The translations under genes and the position numbers were made by a program. The notes beneath the pieces are model-generated. The model had not been told where the DNA came from. It saw nothing but the letters and a program-made list of their open reading frames with translations, and ran no database searches. From Nitrospinota bacterium (lineage in GTDB: Bacteria; Nitrospinota_A; UBA7883; JACRLM01): a DNA stretch of 28,695 bases. The stretch spans positions 1 through 28,695 of the forward strand of contig JADGAO010000008.1 of NCBI GenBank assembly GCA_015231995.1, given 5' to 3'. Each line of letters starts with the position of its first letter. Positions within the stretch are counted from its first letter, which is position 1. Of this stretch, positions 7,397-14,207 are shown one piece after another.

Positions 7397-7486
7397 CTCC
7401 CCTGATAAGGGGAGGTGACGCGTCTTCGCGCCGGAGGGGTTAGGAAACCCCCGCTCGCTTCGCTCGCCGCCCCCTTGTCAGGGGGC
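7397..7486. repeat. Palindromic repeat cluster in the BMC operon gap
   Basis: CTCCCCT/AGGGGAG has loop GATA (7397-7414) and GCCCCCT/AGGGGGC has loop TTGTC-type TGTC (7469-7486). They flank a GCGCCGGAGGGGTTAGG segment. That segment is the complement of the one next to the 4139-4156 hairpin (CCCCTCCGGCGC), so related elements sit in opposite orientation in the two operon gaps. The 7298-7545 gap otherwise shows no gene. Confidence 0.75.
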
Positions 7487-7545
7487 CTAAGAACGTTACG
7501 CAAAGCCTCCCTAGGCACGGGGGACAAATGGAAGATTGGCATAAT

Positions 7546-9003
7546 TCAAATGATCCTGAATCTGTCTTTTAACGTGCAACGGCGTTCCCGGGTGAAGTTT
7601 ATTGCCGTCGTCAGGCCCTCTCCGGTGGGGCTTGCTATCGTGAAAGATGTGTAACCCTCGCCGCCCCATCCGAGGCCGGCGTAGCTTGGGCCGTTCTTTA
7701 TGAAAAGGGAGGTGTTTATCGCACGCGCCATTTTCGACAGGTTGTCCACGTTCGTCGAATGCATCACTGCGGTGTGGCCGAAACCGTGTTCCACCTTTCT
7801 GGCGAGCTCGATACCTTCGTCCACATCGGCGACGCGCACGAGCGGCAACACAGGCGTCAACTGCTCCATTATGACGAGCGGGTTGGTTTTCTCCGCTTCG
7901 AATACGATGAGGCGCACATCCTCGGATGTCTCCACGCCGATGGCGCGTAATATCTTGCCCGCGTCTTTGCCCACCCAGCTTTTGTTCATCACCCCATGGT
8001 CGCCGGGGCCTTGCGGGGCGCGTTCTATTATGAGCTTCTCAAGTTTTTTCACCTGATGCGGGTTAAGCTCGTATGCGCCCGATTTTTTCATTTCGCGCTT
8101 AAGCGCGTCGGCGACCTTGTCCACGCAGATAAGGACTTTTTCCACTATGCACACTATATTGTTGTCGAACGAGGCTCCGTCAACCACATGCTTGGCCGCT
8201 TCGGCGATGTTGGCGGTTTCGTCAACGACGACGGGAGGGTTGCCCGGCCCTGCCGCGATTACTTTCTTGCCGGAGTTCATCGCCGCTTTCACGACGGCCG
8301 GCCCTCCGGTGACGACAAGCAGGCGTATGTCGGGATGGCGCATAAGCTCCCCGGCGCTCTCCACAGTGGGGCTTGCGATTTCCGTAAGCAGGTTCGCCGG
8401 GCCGCCAGCAGAGATTATCGCTTCGTTGAGCAGGTTGATCATGTACGAGGTGACGTTCTTCGCCGTCGGATGGGCGTTGAAGACGACCGCGTTGCCGCCT
8501 GCGATCATCCCAATGGCGTTGCACAGCACCGTCTCCGTAGGGTTCGTGCAAGGCGTGATGGAGCCGATGACCCCGTATGGCGCGCGTTCCATCAGCGCTA
8601 TGCCGTCGTCGCCTGTGAAGGCGCGAGGTTCCAGAATCTCGATTCCCGGCGTTTTTTCGACAGCGAGCGTGTTTTTGAGTATTTTATCGGCTACTCGGCC
8701 CAATCCTGTCTCCTCGACGGCCATCTTCGACAGGTTAGGTATCTCGCGCCGCACGGCTTCACGCATGGCGTTAATCATCAGCCTGCGTTCCGCCAGCGGG
8801 TATGAATCCAGCGAGATGAACGCCGCTTTTGCAGAAGCCACGGCCTCGTTGACAGTCGCGTAACTGCCGATACGTTTTCCGTTACTCGTGGGAATGGTTT
8901 GAGCTGGTAAAACCGGGGCCAGTTTCGCTCCGGCTTTGGAGGCGGAAAGCCTCGCCGCGACCCGTTCCACGATGCCCGCTATCTGGTCTTTGTCCAGCGT
9001 CAT
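7546..9003 (-). CDS. CoA-acylating aldehyde dehydrogenase, PduP/EutE-like, with encapsulation peptide
   Basis: Oxidises an aldehyde to acyl-CoA with NAD+ inside the microcompartment lumen. The 485 residues align with PduP-type enzymes: the catalytic cysteine C285 in FDNNIVC, the cofactor/substrate segment APYGVIGSITPCTNPTETV (141-159), and HPDIRLLVVTGGP (223-235). The first 20 residues (MTLDKDQIAGIVERVAARLS) form a short amphipathic helix followed by an Ala/Pro linker. This is the classic N-terminal encapsulation peptide. The ATG has GGAGG nine bases upstream and follows the eutN gene by 15 bases. Because the partner enzyme is a fuculose-phosphate-type aldolase, lactaldehyde, glycolaldehyde or acetaldehyde are plausible substrates; the sequence does not choose among them. 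Confidence 0.95.
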   Translation of the reverse strand: MTLDKDQIAGIVERVAARLSASKAGAKLAPVLPAQTIPTSNGKRIGSYATVNEAVASAKAAFISLDSYPLAERRLMINAMREAVRREIPNLSKMAVEETGLGRVADKILKNTLAVEKTPGIEILEPRAFTGDDGIALMERAPYGVIGSITPCTNPTETVLCNAIGMIAGGNAVVFNAHPTAKNVTSYMINLLNEAIISAGGPANLLTEIASPTVESAGELMRHPDIRLLVVTGGPAVVKAAMNSGKKVIAAGPGNPPVVVDETANIAEAAKHVVDGASFDNNIVCIVEKVLICVDKVADALKREMKKSGAYELNPHQVKKLEKLIIERAPQGPGDHGVMNKSWVGKDAGKILRAIGVETSEDVRLIVFEAEKTNPLVIMEQLTPVLPLVRVADVDEGIELARKVEHGFGHTAVMHSTNVDNLSKMARAINTSLFIKNGPSYAGLGWGGEGYTSFTIASPTGEGLTTAINFTRERRCTLKDRFRII

Positions 9004-9018
9004 GAATCAAGCCTCCGG

Positions 9019-9333
9019 TCAGACATCCGCCGTTTTCGCAGACGCATACTTTGTGTAAACGGTCTTGTCGTCAACGTCCCATGTGTCCACGATGCCCATG
9101 ACGACAGCGTCCACAGGCTTGCCGTTGGTGATATCCGTCTGCCGCGCGGACGAGCCTGTGGCGTACAGCACCACCTCGCCAAGCCCCGCGCCAACCGAAT
9201 CCGCCGCCACGACGTAACCTTTGCCCACCTCGCCTGTGACATCCACGTTGCGCACGAGAAGCAGTTTTAACCCCTCAAGCGATTCCGCCTTGCGGGTCGA
9301 GACAACCGTCCCGGCCACTTTTCCGAACAACAT
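9019..9333 (-). CDS. BMC shell vertex protein, EutN/CcmL (BMC-P) family, with C-terminal tail
   Basis: The BMC-P pentamer domain covers residues 1-90: MLFGKVAGTVVST, the KLLLVRNVD strand, the AGLGEVVLYATG turn and GIVDTWDV. A tail of about 14 residues (KTVYTKYASAKTADV) is absent from the two other paralogues. The open frame extends upstream to 9423, but that part runs antisense-like through the BMC-H gene. The ATG at 9333 is chosen because GGAGTGAAGCC precedes it and the protein then begins exactly at the domain. It is four bases after the BMC-H stop. Confidence 0.93.
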   Translation of the reverse strand: MLFGKVAGTVVSTRKAESLEGLKLLLVRNVDVTGEVGKGYVVAADSVGAGLGEVVLYATGSSARQTDITNGKPVDAVVMGIVDTWDVDDKTVYTKYASAKTADV

Positions 9334-9337
9334 GGCT

Positions 9338-9631
9338 TCACTCCGCCGCGATGGCTTTTCTGCCCAGCGGAAGCGCAAGGTCGATGTTGCTGTGCGGCCT
9401 GGGGATGACATGGACGGAGACAAGCTCGCCCACTTTCTCCGCCGCGCGCGAACCGGCCTCGGTTGCCGCCTTCACAGCCGCAACGTCGCCGCGCACGATG
9501 GCGGTGACATACCCTCCGCCGATTTTCTCGTATCCCACCAGCTCGACCTTCGCCGCTTTCAGCATGGCGTCGGAGGCTTCGACCATGCCGACAAAACCCT
9601 TGGTCTCGATCATTCCCAATGCGTCTGACAT
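9338..9631 (-). CDS. BMC-H hexameric shell protein (PduA/PduJ-like)
   Basis: A 97-residue single BMC domain that forms the hexamers of the shell facets: ALGMIETKGFVGMVEASDAM at the start, the pore loop KIGGG (36-40), and the VIPRPHSNID end typical of PduA/PduJ. The pore position that is Ser in PduA (KIGSG) is Gly here, which should give a slightly wider, less polar opening. The ATG at 9631 is preferred to a TTG at 9640, because GGAG lies ten bases upstream of the ATG but too close to the TTG. It is the only BMC-H gene in the window, so it would be the bulk facet protein unless others are encoded elsewhere. Confidence 0.96.
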   Translation of the reverse strand: MSDALGMIETKGFVGMVEASDAMLKAAKVELVGYEKIGGGYVTAIVRGDVAAVKAATEAGSRAAEKVGELVSVHVIPRPHSNIDLALPLGRKAIAAE

Positions 9632-9655
9632 CTTTGACAATCTCCAAAAAAGACG

Positions 9656-10291
9656 TTATTCAGCTTTTCCCTTTTTCGCTGCTTTTCCCGTGACGCTCTC
9701 CAGAGCTTTCACGGCGGCGTCTGCGGCGGAGTCGATCTCCGCTTCAGAGCCTGACATGTAAAGCCGTCCGAACGCGCCGAACGGCCGCACTTCCACTAGT
9801 TTTACGTTGGCCGCTTTCTCCGCCTCGTTCGCGGCGAAAATGGCGTAACCGGCAGGCTCTGTCTCCAGTATGAAAAGCGACTCGCCCGGCAAAATCATGG
9901 AGCCGCTTTTGTTCCTGTTGATGAGCTGGCACTGGTAAGCCTCCATGCTCCGTATGATCTGGTTGGCGACGATGGTGGGCTTTATCCTGTCGGCCTCTGT
10001 GACGCCCAGATGGTCGAGTATCGCCCTCCCGGCGCTTATAACCTCGCCTTTGTCCATGTCGTGCACTTCAAGAAGGCCGTAAGCGCGTTCGACAATCTGC
10101 ACGGCTGGCTGGACTTTCGTGGCTTTCAGAGCCACGTCGGTCACGCGGTTGATGGCCAACCCCGGAGCAATCTCCACAAACAGGGACGCAACCCCCGGCA
10201 CGGGCAGGAAACCTTTGGCGGTGGAGCCTATGTAGGAGGCCAGCTGATCCTGGAGGCTGTCGAGGAATATGAAAGTCCTAAGTGTGATCAT
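9656..10291 (-). CDS. BMC-T trimeric shell protein, first shell gene of the operon
   Basis: At 211 residues this is a tandem BMC-domain protein, unlike the PduT-type one: MITLRTFIFLDSLQDQLASY, GFLPVPGVASLFVEIAPG, then domain two with GSMILPGESLFILETEPAGYAI and RPFGAFGRLYMSG. The pattern resembles the BMC-T proteins that stack as double trimers with gated pores, as in Haliangium-type shells. I infer stacking and gating from this resemblance only. The Lys/Ala-rich tail (202-211) is probably disordered. The open frame extends to a TTG at 10312, but ATG 10291 starts exactly at the conserved MITLRTF. It follows the RpiR gene by 46 bases, so it probably shares that transcript. Confidence 0.93.
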   Translation of the reverse strand: MITLRTFIFLDSLQDQLASYIGSTAKGFLPVPGVASLFVEIAPGLAINRVTDVALKATKVQPAVQIVERAYGLLEVHDMDKGEVISAGRAILDHLGVTEADRIKPTIVANQIIRSMEAYQCQLINRNKSGSMILPGESLFILETEPAGYAIFAANEAEKAANVKLVEVRPFGAFGRLYMSGSEAEIDSAADAAVKALESVTGKAAKKGKAE

Positions 10292-10337
10292 TTTTTCAAA
10301 TACCCCTGTCAATTCCCGTTGTATGTTTCTTGCGCGA

Positions 10338-11267
10338 TCAATACTGCTTCGCTGTTATCACGTCTTCGATCTTCCGTATGCTGGTGAGCGCCCTCTCGCC
10401 GCGCCGCAACCCCAACGCCACATGCAGAAGGTCTATGATGCTCGCCTGCGCGATTCTGGAGGCCAAAGCCTCGCTCCGAAACCTCGTCTCCTTGCTCGAT
10501 GTCACCAACGTCACGTCCGACGCTTTCGCAAGCGGCGACAACAGGCTGTTCGTCACCGCAACGGCGCGAGCGCCCGCGTTGCGCCCGACCCGCACCGTCT
10601 CCACCGGGTCCTTGGTGGAGCCGGAATGGCTTATCGCCAATATCGCGTCGCCTTTTTTAAGCAGGGCCGCCTCCATCATCTGCAGGTGTCCGTCTGTCTG
10701 CAAAGTCACCGGAAGCCCAAGCCGCATAAGCTTCGTGTACGCGTCGAACGCGATGGGAGCCGACGTGCCTACGCCGATAATAAGAGTTCTACCCGCATTG
10801 TCCAGTATGCCGATGGCCCGCTCCACGGAACGTGGGTCTATCACGGCGAGCGTGTCTTTTAATGTGCTGATGTTGGCTTCGAACACCTTGCCCGCCAGCG
10901 CGGCCACGTCGTCTTTTTCGGTGATAGCCTCGTGGATCGCGCCTGCGATGGGTGTTACAAGCTCACGGGCCAGGGCTATCTTAAGGTCGGCGAAACCGAG
11001 GAAATTGGCCGCCCTGCAAAACCGTATGACCGTGGCCTCGGATACACCCGCTTCCCGCGCCACCTCGCCGACAGACATGCCGATGGCGTTCTCCGCGTTT
11101 TTCAATATGAACTCGCCCACCTTGCGCTCCGCCGGTAGAAGGGACGGCAACATGCCGCTCACTTTCCCGGTGGCGCCCGGCCCGTGGGCGCGGCTGACTG
11201 CTCCCCTTGTCTTTGGCCTACGCTGTGATCTTCCGGTTGCTATGGTCATATCCATTCCACTTTCCAT
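10338..11267 (-). CDS. RpiR-family transcriptional regulator (HTH + SIS domain)
   Basis: An RpiR-type regulator with an N-terminal HTH_6 domain (LLPAERKVGEFILKNAE ... VGEVAREAGVSEATVIRFCR) and a C-terminal SIS sugar-phosphate-binding domain (GRTLIIGVGTSAPIAFDAY ... AISHSGSTKDPVETV). Such proteins sense sugar phosphates, which fits a BMC fed by a sugar-phosphate aldolase. The open frame reaches 11318, but a perfect promoter at 11290-11318 puts transcription start near 11283. The start must then lie downstream: ATG 11267, 11255 or 11249. I use 11267, and the real start could be either of the other two. A basic, Arg-rich N-terminal stretch of about 30 residues precedes the HTH. It heads the BMC genes in the same direction, and autoregulation is likely given the operator-like repeats at its promoter. 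Confidence 0.9.
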   Translation of the reverse strand: MESGMDMTIATGRSQRRPKTRGAVSRAHGPGATGKVSGMLPSLLPAERKVGEFILKNAENAIGMSVGEVAREAGVSEATVIRFCRAANFLGFADLKIALARELVTPIAGAIHEAITEKDDVAALAGKVFEANISTLKDTLAVIDPRSVERAIGILDNAGRTLIIGVGTSAPIAFDAYTKLMRLGLPVTLQTDGHLQMMEAALLKKGDAILAISHSGSTKDPVETVRVGRNAGARAVAVTNSLLSPLAKASDVTLVTSSKETRFRSEALASRIAQASIIDLLHVALGLRRGERALTSIRKIEDVITAKQY

Positions 11268-11289
11268 GAGGCTCTTCGCAGTCTCGATG

Positions 11290-11318
11290 ATTATAGTCCG
11301 CGCCATTCCGCGTGTCAA
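11290..11318 (-). promoter_or_regulatory. Consensus sigma-70 promoter for rpiR and the BMC operon
   Basis: On the minus strand TTGACA (11318-11313) and TATAAT (11295-11290) are separated by exactly 17 bases. Both hexamers are perfect. Transcription should begin near 11283 and read through rpiR into the shell genes, since no terminator is visible in the 46-bp gap after rpiR. Confidence 0.85.
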
Positions 11319-11362
11319 GTAAAACTACATATCAATTAAGTATCCATGAAGTAAAATTTCAT
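11313..11362. promoter_or_regulatory. Two operator-like sites at the rpiR promoter, one over the -35 box
   Basis: On the minus strand ATGAAATTTTACTTCATG (11362-11345) and ATGTAGTTTTACTTGACA (11330-11313) agree at 13 of 18 positions. They are 32 bases apart, about three helical turns. The upstream one is an imperfect palindrome (ATGAA...TTCAT), like known RpiR-family operators with TGWAA...TTWCA arms. The downstream one covers the -35 hexamer. Binding of the neighbouring RpiR protein is inferred from position. Confidence 0.55.
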
Positions 11363-11467
11363 AGAACGCATGGTTGCAAGGTGGCCGCTGACCAGTTTTG
11401 ATTTTAGGGCGTTGCGGGGGCAATCTTGGGGGGCGTGGAAGAAATGTCCGGCGCTGAGTGGGACGCC

Positions 11468-12085
11468 TTACGCCCCGGTAGCGAGAAGAAGATAAAACGC
11501 CCTGATCTTCTGGCTGTTGGCGGTATCGAGCTGGTTGAAGTTTATACCGAGCGAAACTTTGGTCCCATTCGGTTTAACCGTGCATATCTTGCATTCGAAA
11601 TCCGTGATCTTCTCGCCGTTGGGAAGAGCCATGTCCATCCTGGCCGTCTGTCCGGGCTGTATGGCCGCTTTGCCGGGGGCGACGAAGAACCCGCCTCCCT
11701 CGCTTATGTCCACAATCGCGCCGGTTATGACCCCAGCGTCGTTTTTCAATATGGCGGGTATGAACGTGTCTACGCGCTCGCTTTTGCGCAGGTTTACCGT
11801 TTGTATCTCGTCGGGGTAGCGCAGAACCCATATGTTGATGGGCGTCGTGTACTGTTTCATCAGCATGGACTCGTATCCGTAAACCAGGCCCATGTAAATG
11901 AACCGCACCACATAAAGCGTACCGCTGACGGCCACCACCGGGCCAGAGCGTGTCGCAGGCCCGTCAATAAGTATGTATTTGGGGTAGCTGTATCCTCGGA
12001 AGAATGATGGGAGTTTTCCCTGATCCAGTTGTATCTGGCACGGTTCCCCCACCGGGATGCTTACCTCGCTTTTTACCGTTGCCAT
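11468..12085 (-). CDS. PilZ-domain protein (YcgR-like layout)
   Basis: The 205-residue protein has an N-terminal beta-rich domain (about 5-92, resembling the PilZN/YcgR N-domain) and a C-terminal PilZ domain. The c-di-GMP binding marks are both present: R100-x3-R104 in RKSER and D126-x-S128-x-G-G in DISEGG. It should bind c-di-GMP, and the output (motility, exopolysaccharide) is unknown. The open frame extends to 12193, but ATG 12085 with GGAG eight bases upstream avoids a 32-codon overlap with the neighbouring gene. It is the second gene of a two-PilZ unit, 13 bases after the first. Confidence 0.88.
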   Translation of the reverse strand: MATVKSEVSIPVGEPCQIQLDQGKLPSFFRGYSYPKYILIDGPATRSGPVVAVSGTLYVVRFIYMGLVYGYESMLMKQYTTPINIWVLRYPDEIQTVNLRKSERVDTFIPAILKNDAGVITGAIVDISEGGGFFVAPGKAAIQPGQTARMDMALPNGEKITDFECKICTVKPNGTKVSLGINFNQLDTANSQKIRAFYLLLATGA

Positions 12086-12098
12086 AACGCCGTCTCCA

Positions 12099-12692
12099 TC
12101 AAGCGCCGTGAACTGTTTTGACCATACCCAGGAACCGCGACAACGACCTTTCGTCATCTGGAGGGATGGAGTCGAACCGGCACCGGATTTCAAACTTACC
12201 GTCAGATCCGTTGGAGGCCAGCGCCGTCAACAATATCCCCGAAAAGCTTTCGCCGGTGGGGAAAGAGCCTGAGAGGGTGAAAGTCTCGTTGACGCTAAAG
12301 GAGCGTTGCGACCTGATAAGGCACCCGCCTTTGCTCAAGTCGGTTATCACGCCCTGATAGGTGAATTCCTTTCCCTTGTTTTTGGCGGAGAGGGTCACAG
12401 GGAGGGTTACGGGATAGCGTTCGGTCGTGCGAAGCACGCTGTCCACTATGTCTTCAGGATATTCGAGGATCACAATGTTGATTTCCGGCAGAACCCCAAG
12501 GTATTTTGTGGTAAACCCGTAGTATTTACCGCCCCTTGACGCTCTGCCAACGATGGGGCTTTGATCGTTTTGTTTCCAGCGAAGGTCGGGCATCTCCATC
12601 AGAATGTAAGCCCCGTCCTTCCATCCACGCACCAGGGCGCGGGCGGAAAGGCGGTTCCGCTCCAGCGTGATCTCCATTCCCGATTTGAACAT
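12099..12692 (-). CDS. PilZ-domain protein
   Basis: The 197-residue protein has the same layout as its downstream neighbour: an N-terminal beta domain (1-85) and a PilZ domain with R88-x3-R92 (RTTER) and D118-x-S120-x-G-G (DLSKGG). It is likely a c-di-GMP receptor, and sequence similarity suggests a tandem duplication. The ATG at 12692 has AAGGG four bases upstream. A promoter at 12813-12842 probably drives both PilZ genes. The 12693-12924 gap separates it from serS. Confidence 0.88.
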   Translation of the reverse strand: MFKSGMEITLERNRLSARALVRGWKDGAYILMEMPDLRWKQNDQSPIVGRASRGGKYYGFTTKYLGVLPEINIVILEYPEDIVDSVLRTTERYPVTLPVTLSAKNKGKEFTYQGVITDLSKGGCLIRSQRSFSVNETFTLSGSFPTGESFSGILLTALASNGSDGKFEIRCRFDSIPPDDERSLSRFLGMVKTVHGA

Positions 12693-12748
12693 AAGCCCTT
12701 GGAATAAGTGGAGGACTTAAACTTACAGTAATGCTACAAGGTGATGGC

Positions 12749-12762
12749 AGGTAAAATTACCT
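12749..12762. promoter_or_regulatory. Palindrome AGGTAA-AA-TTACCT in the PilZ leader
   Basis: Perfect 6-bp arms around AA lie between the predicted transcription start and the first PilZ ATG. The position suits a repressor site, but no regulator is identifiable. Confidence 0.3.
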
Positions 12763-12812
12763 CTCTATAAGAAAAGCTATTTACGTACTGCCATTTATCC
12801 CCTCTTTAGCTA

Positions 12813-12842
12813 ATTATAACATGCTGTTGAGGAAAATATCAA
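12813..12842 (-). promoter_or_regulatory. Sigma-70 promoter for the PilZ gene pair
   Basis: On the minus strand TTGATA (12842-12837), an 18-base spacer, then TATAAT (12818-12813) preceded by TGT, which forms an extended -10 (TGnTATAAT). It lies about 120 bases upstream of the first PilZ ATG, in an otherwise AT-rich gap. Confidence 0.65.
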
Positions 12843-12924
12843 TGGCTCACAATGATATGTATTGTTACAATGAGAAGCGGAAATTGATATTTATCGAGAA
12901 GATGTGGACGTTTTTAACGTTTCG

Positions 12925-14202
12925 TCAGGGTTTGCGGATGGTTTCCATTCCACCCATGTAAGGGCGGAGGGCGGGGGGGATAGTTACGGAGCCATCGGGA
13001 TTCTGGAAGTTTTCCAGAATGGCTACGACCGTCCTTCCAACAGCAAGGCCGGAGCCGTTCAGAGTATGCACGAATTCGGGTTTGGCTTTTTTATCCCGCC
13101 GGAAGCGCAGATTCATTCGTCTTGCCTGGAAGTCGGTAAACGTGGAGCAGGACGATATCTCGCGGTATTTGTTCTGGCTGGGGACCCAGACCTCCAGGTC
13201 GTATGTCCGCGCCGACGAGAAACCGATGTCTGCGGAGCATAGCGCAATCACGCGGTACGCAAGCCCGAGCCGTTTCAAAACTTCTTCCGCGTCCGCCGTC
13301 AGGCTTTCCAGTTCCGAGTCGCTTTCTTCGGGGCGGACGAGTTTTACCAATTCCACCTTATTGAACTGATGCTGGCGGATGAGGCCTGTTGTGTCTTTCC
13401 CGTACGATCCGGCCTCGGAGCGGAAACATGGAGTGTGCGCCACGGTTTTTAGCGGCAGATTTTCATTTTCCAGTATTTCTCCGGCATGTATGTTCGTCAA
13501 CGGGACTTCCGCCGTTGGAATAAGCCACAGGTCCGCGCCCTCAAGCTTGAACAGATCGGCGGAGAACTTGGGCAATTGCCCCGTGCCGGTCATCGTTTCG
13601 GATGTGACCATGAACGGCGGCAGGATTTCCGTGTATCCGCGTTCCCTCGTATGCAGGTCGAGCATGAAGTTGATGAGCGCCCTCTCCAGCAAAGCCCCCG
13701 CCCCGCGATAGAGGGCGAACCGGGCGCCGGATAATTTAGCCGCCCGTTTGAAGTCGAGTATCCCAAGCTCCTCGCCGATCTCCACGTGGGATTTGGGAGA
13801 GATGATCGCCGGTATCGCGCCCCACCGCCGTATTTCCACGTTGTCTTCTTCTGATTTTCCGTCCGGGGTGGATGGGTGCGGCAGGTTGGGGATCAACAGC
13901 AGTCTCTGGCGCAGGTCGTTTTCCAGTTCGCCTAGCTTTCCCTCGTTTTCTTTTATAACGTCGCCCGCTGTTCGCATCTGCGCCTGAAGAGCCTCGGTGT
14001 CCTGACCGGATTTTTTCAGCTCGCCGATTTTTTTGCTCATCTCGTTGCGTTGCCGCAGGAGTTCCTCGTTGCGCCGCTGGATATCCCTTCGCTCCGCGTC
14101 GAGCGAGATTATTGCGTCTATGCCATAATCGGCGCCGCCTCTGCGGGAGAGGGGGCCTTTCACTGCGTCCGGGGTTTCTCTGACGAGGCGTATGTCAAGC
14201 AT
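12925..14202 (-). CDS. serS: Serine--tRNA ligase
   Basis: Charges tRNA-Ser with serine (and tRNA-Sec where present) in the cytoplasm. The 425 residues begin MLDIRLVRETPD and have the long antiparallel coiled-coil arm (about 30-100). The class II core follows, with motif 2 FRSEAGSYGKDTTGLIRQHQF and motif 3 near the C-terminus (VAILENFQNPDGSVTIPPALRPYMGG, split here as a description of residues about 394-419). Length is normal for bacterial SerRS. It follows the TPR lipoprotein gene by five bases and so is the third gene of a gyrA-lipoprotein-serS operon. Confidence 0.97.
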   Translation of the reverse strand: MLDIRLVRETPDAVKGPLSRRGGADYGIDAIISLDAERRDIQRRNEELLRQRNEMSKKIGELKKSGQDTEALQAQMRTAGDVIKENEGKLGELENDLRQRLLLIPNLPHPSTPDGKSEEDNVEIRRWGAIPAIISPKSHVEIGEELGILDFKRAAKLSGARFALYRGAGALLERALINFMLDLHTRERGYTEILPPFMVTSETMTGTGQLPKFSADLFKLEGADLWLIPTAEVPLTNIHAGEILENENLPLKTVAHTPCFRSEAGSYGKDTTGLIRQHQFNKVELVKLVRPEESDSELESLTADAEEVLKRLGLAYRVIALCSADIGFSSARTYDLEVWVPSQNKYREISSCSTFTDFQARRMNLRFRRDKKAKPEFVHTLNGSGLAVGRTVVAILENFQNPDGSVTIPPALRPYMGGMETIRKP

Positions 14203-14207
14203 GGTTC

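Noticed and set aside
10291..10312. TTG start at 10312 for the first BMC-T gene
   Set aside because: The ATG at 10291 begins exactly at the conserved MITLRTF start of the family.
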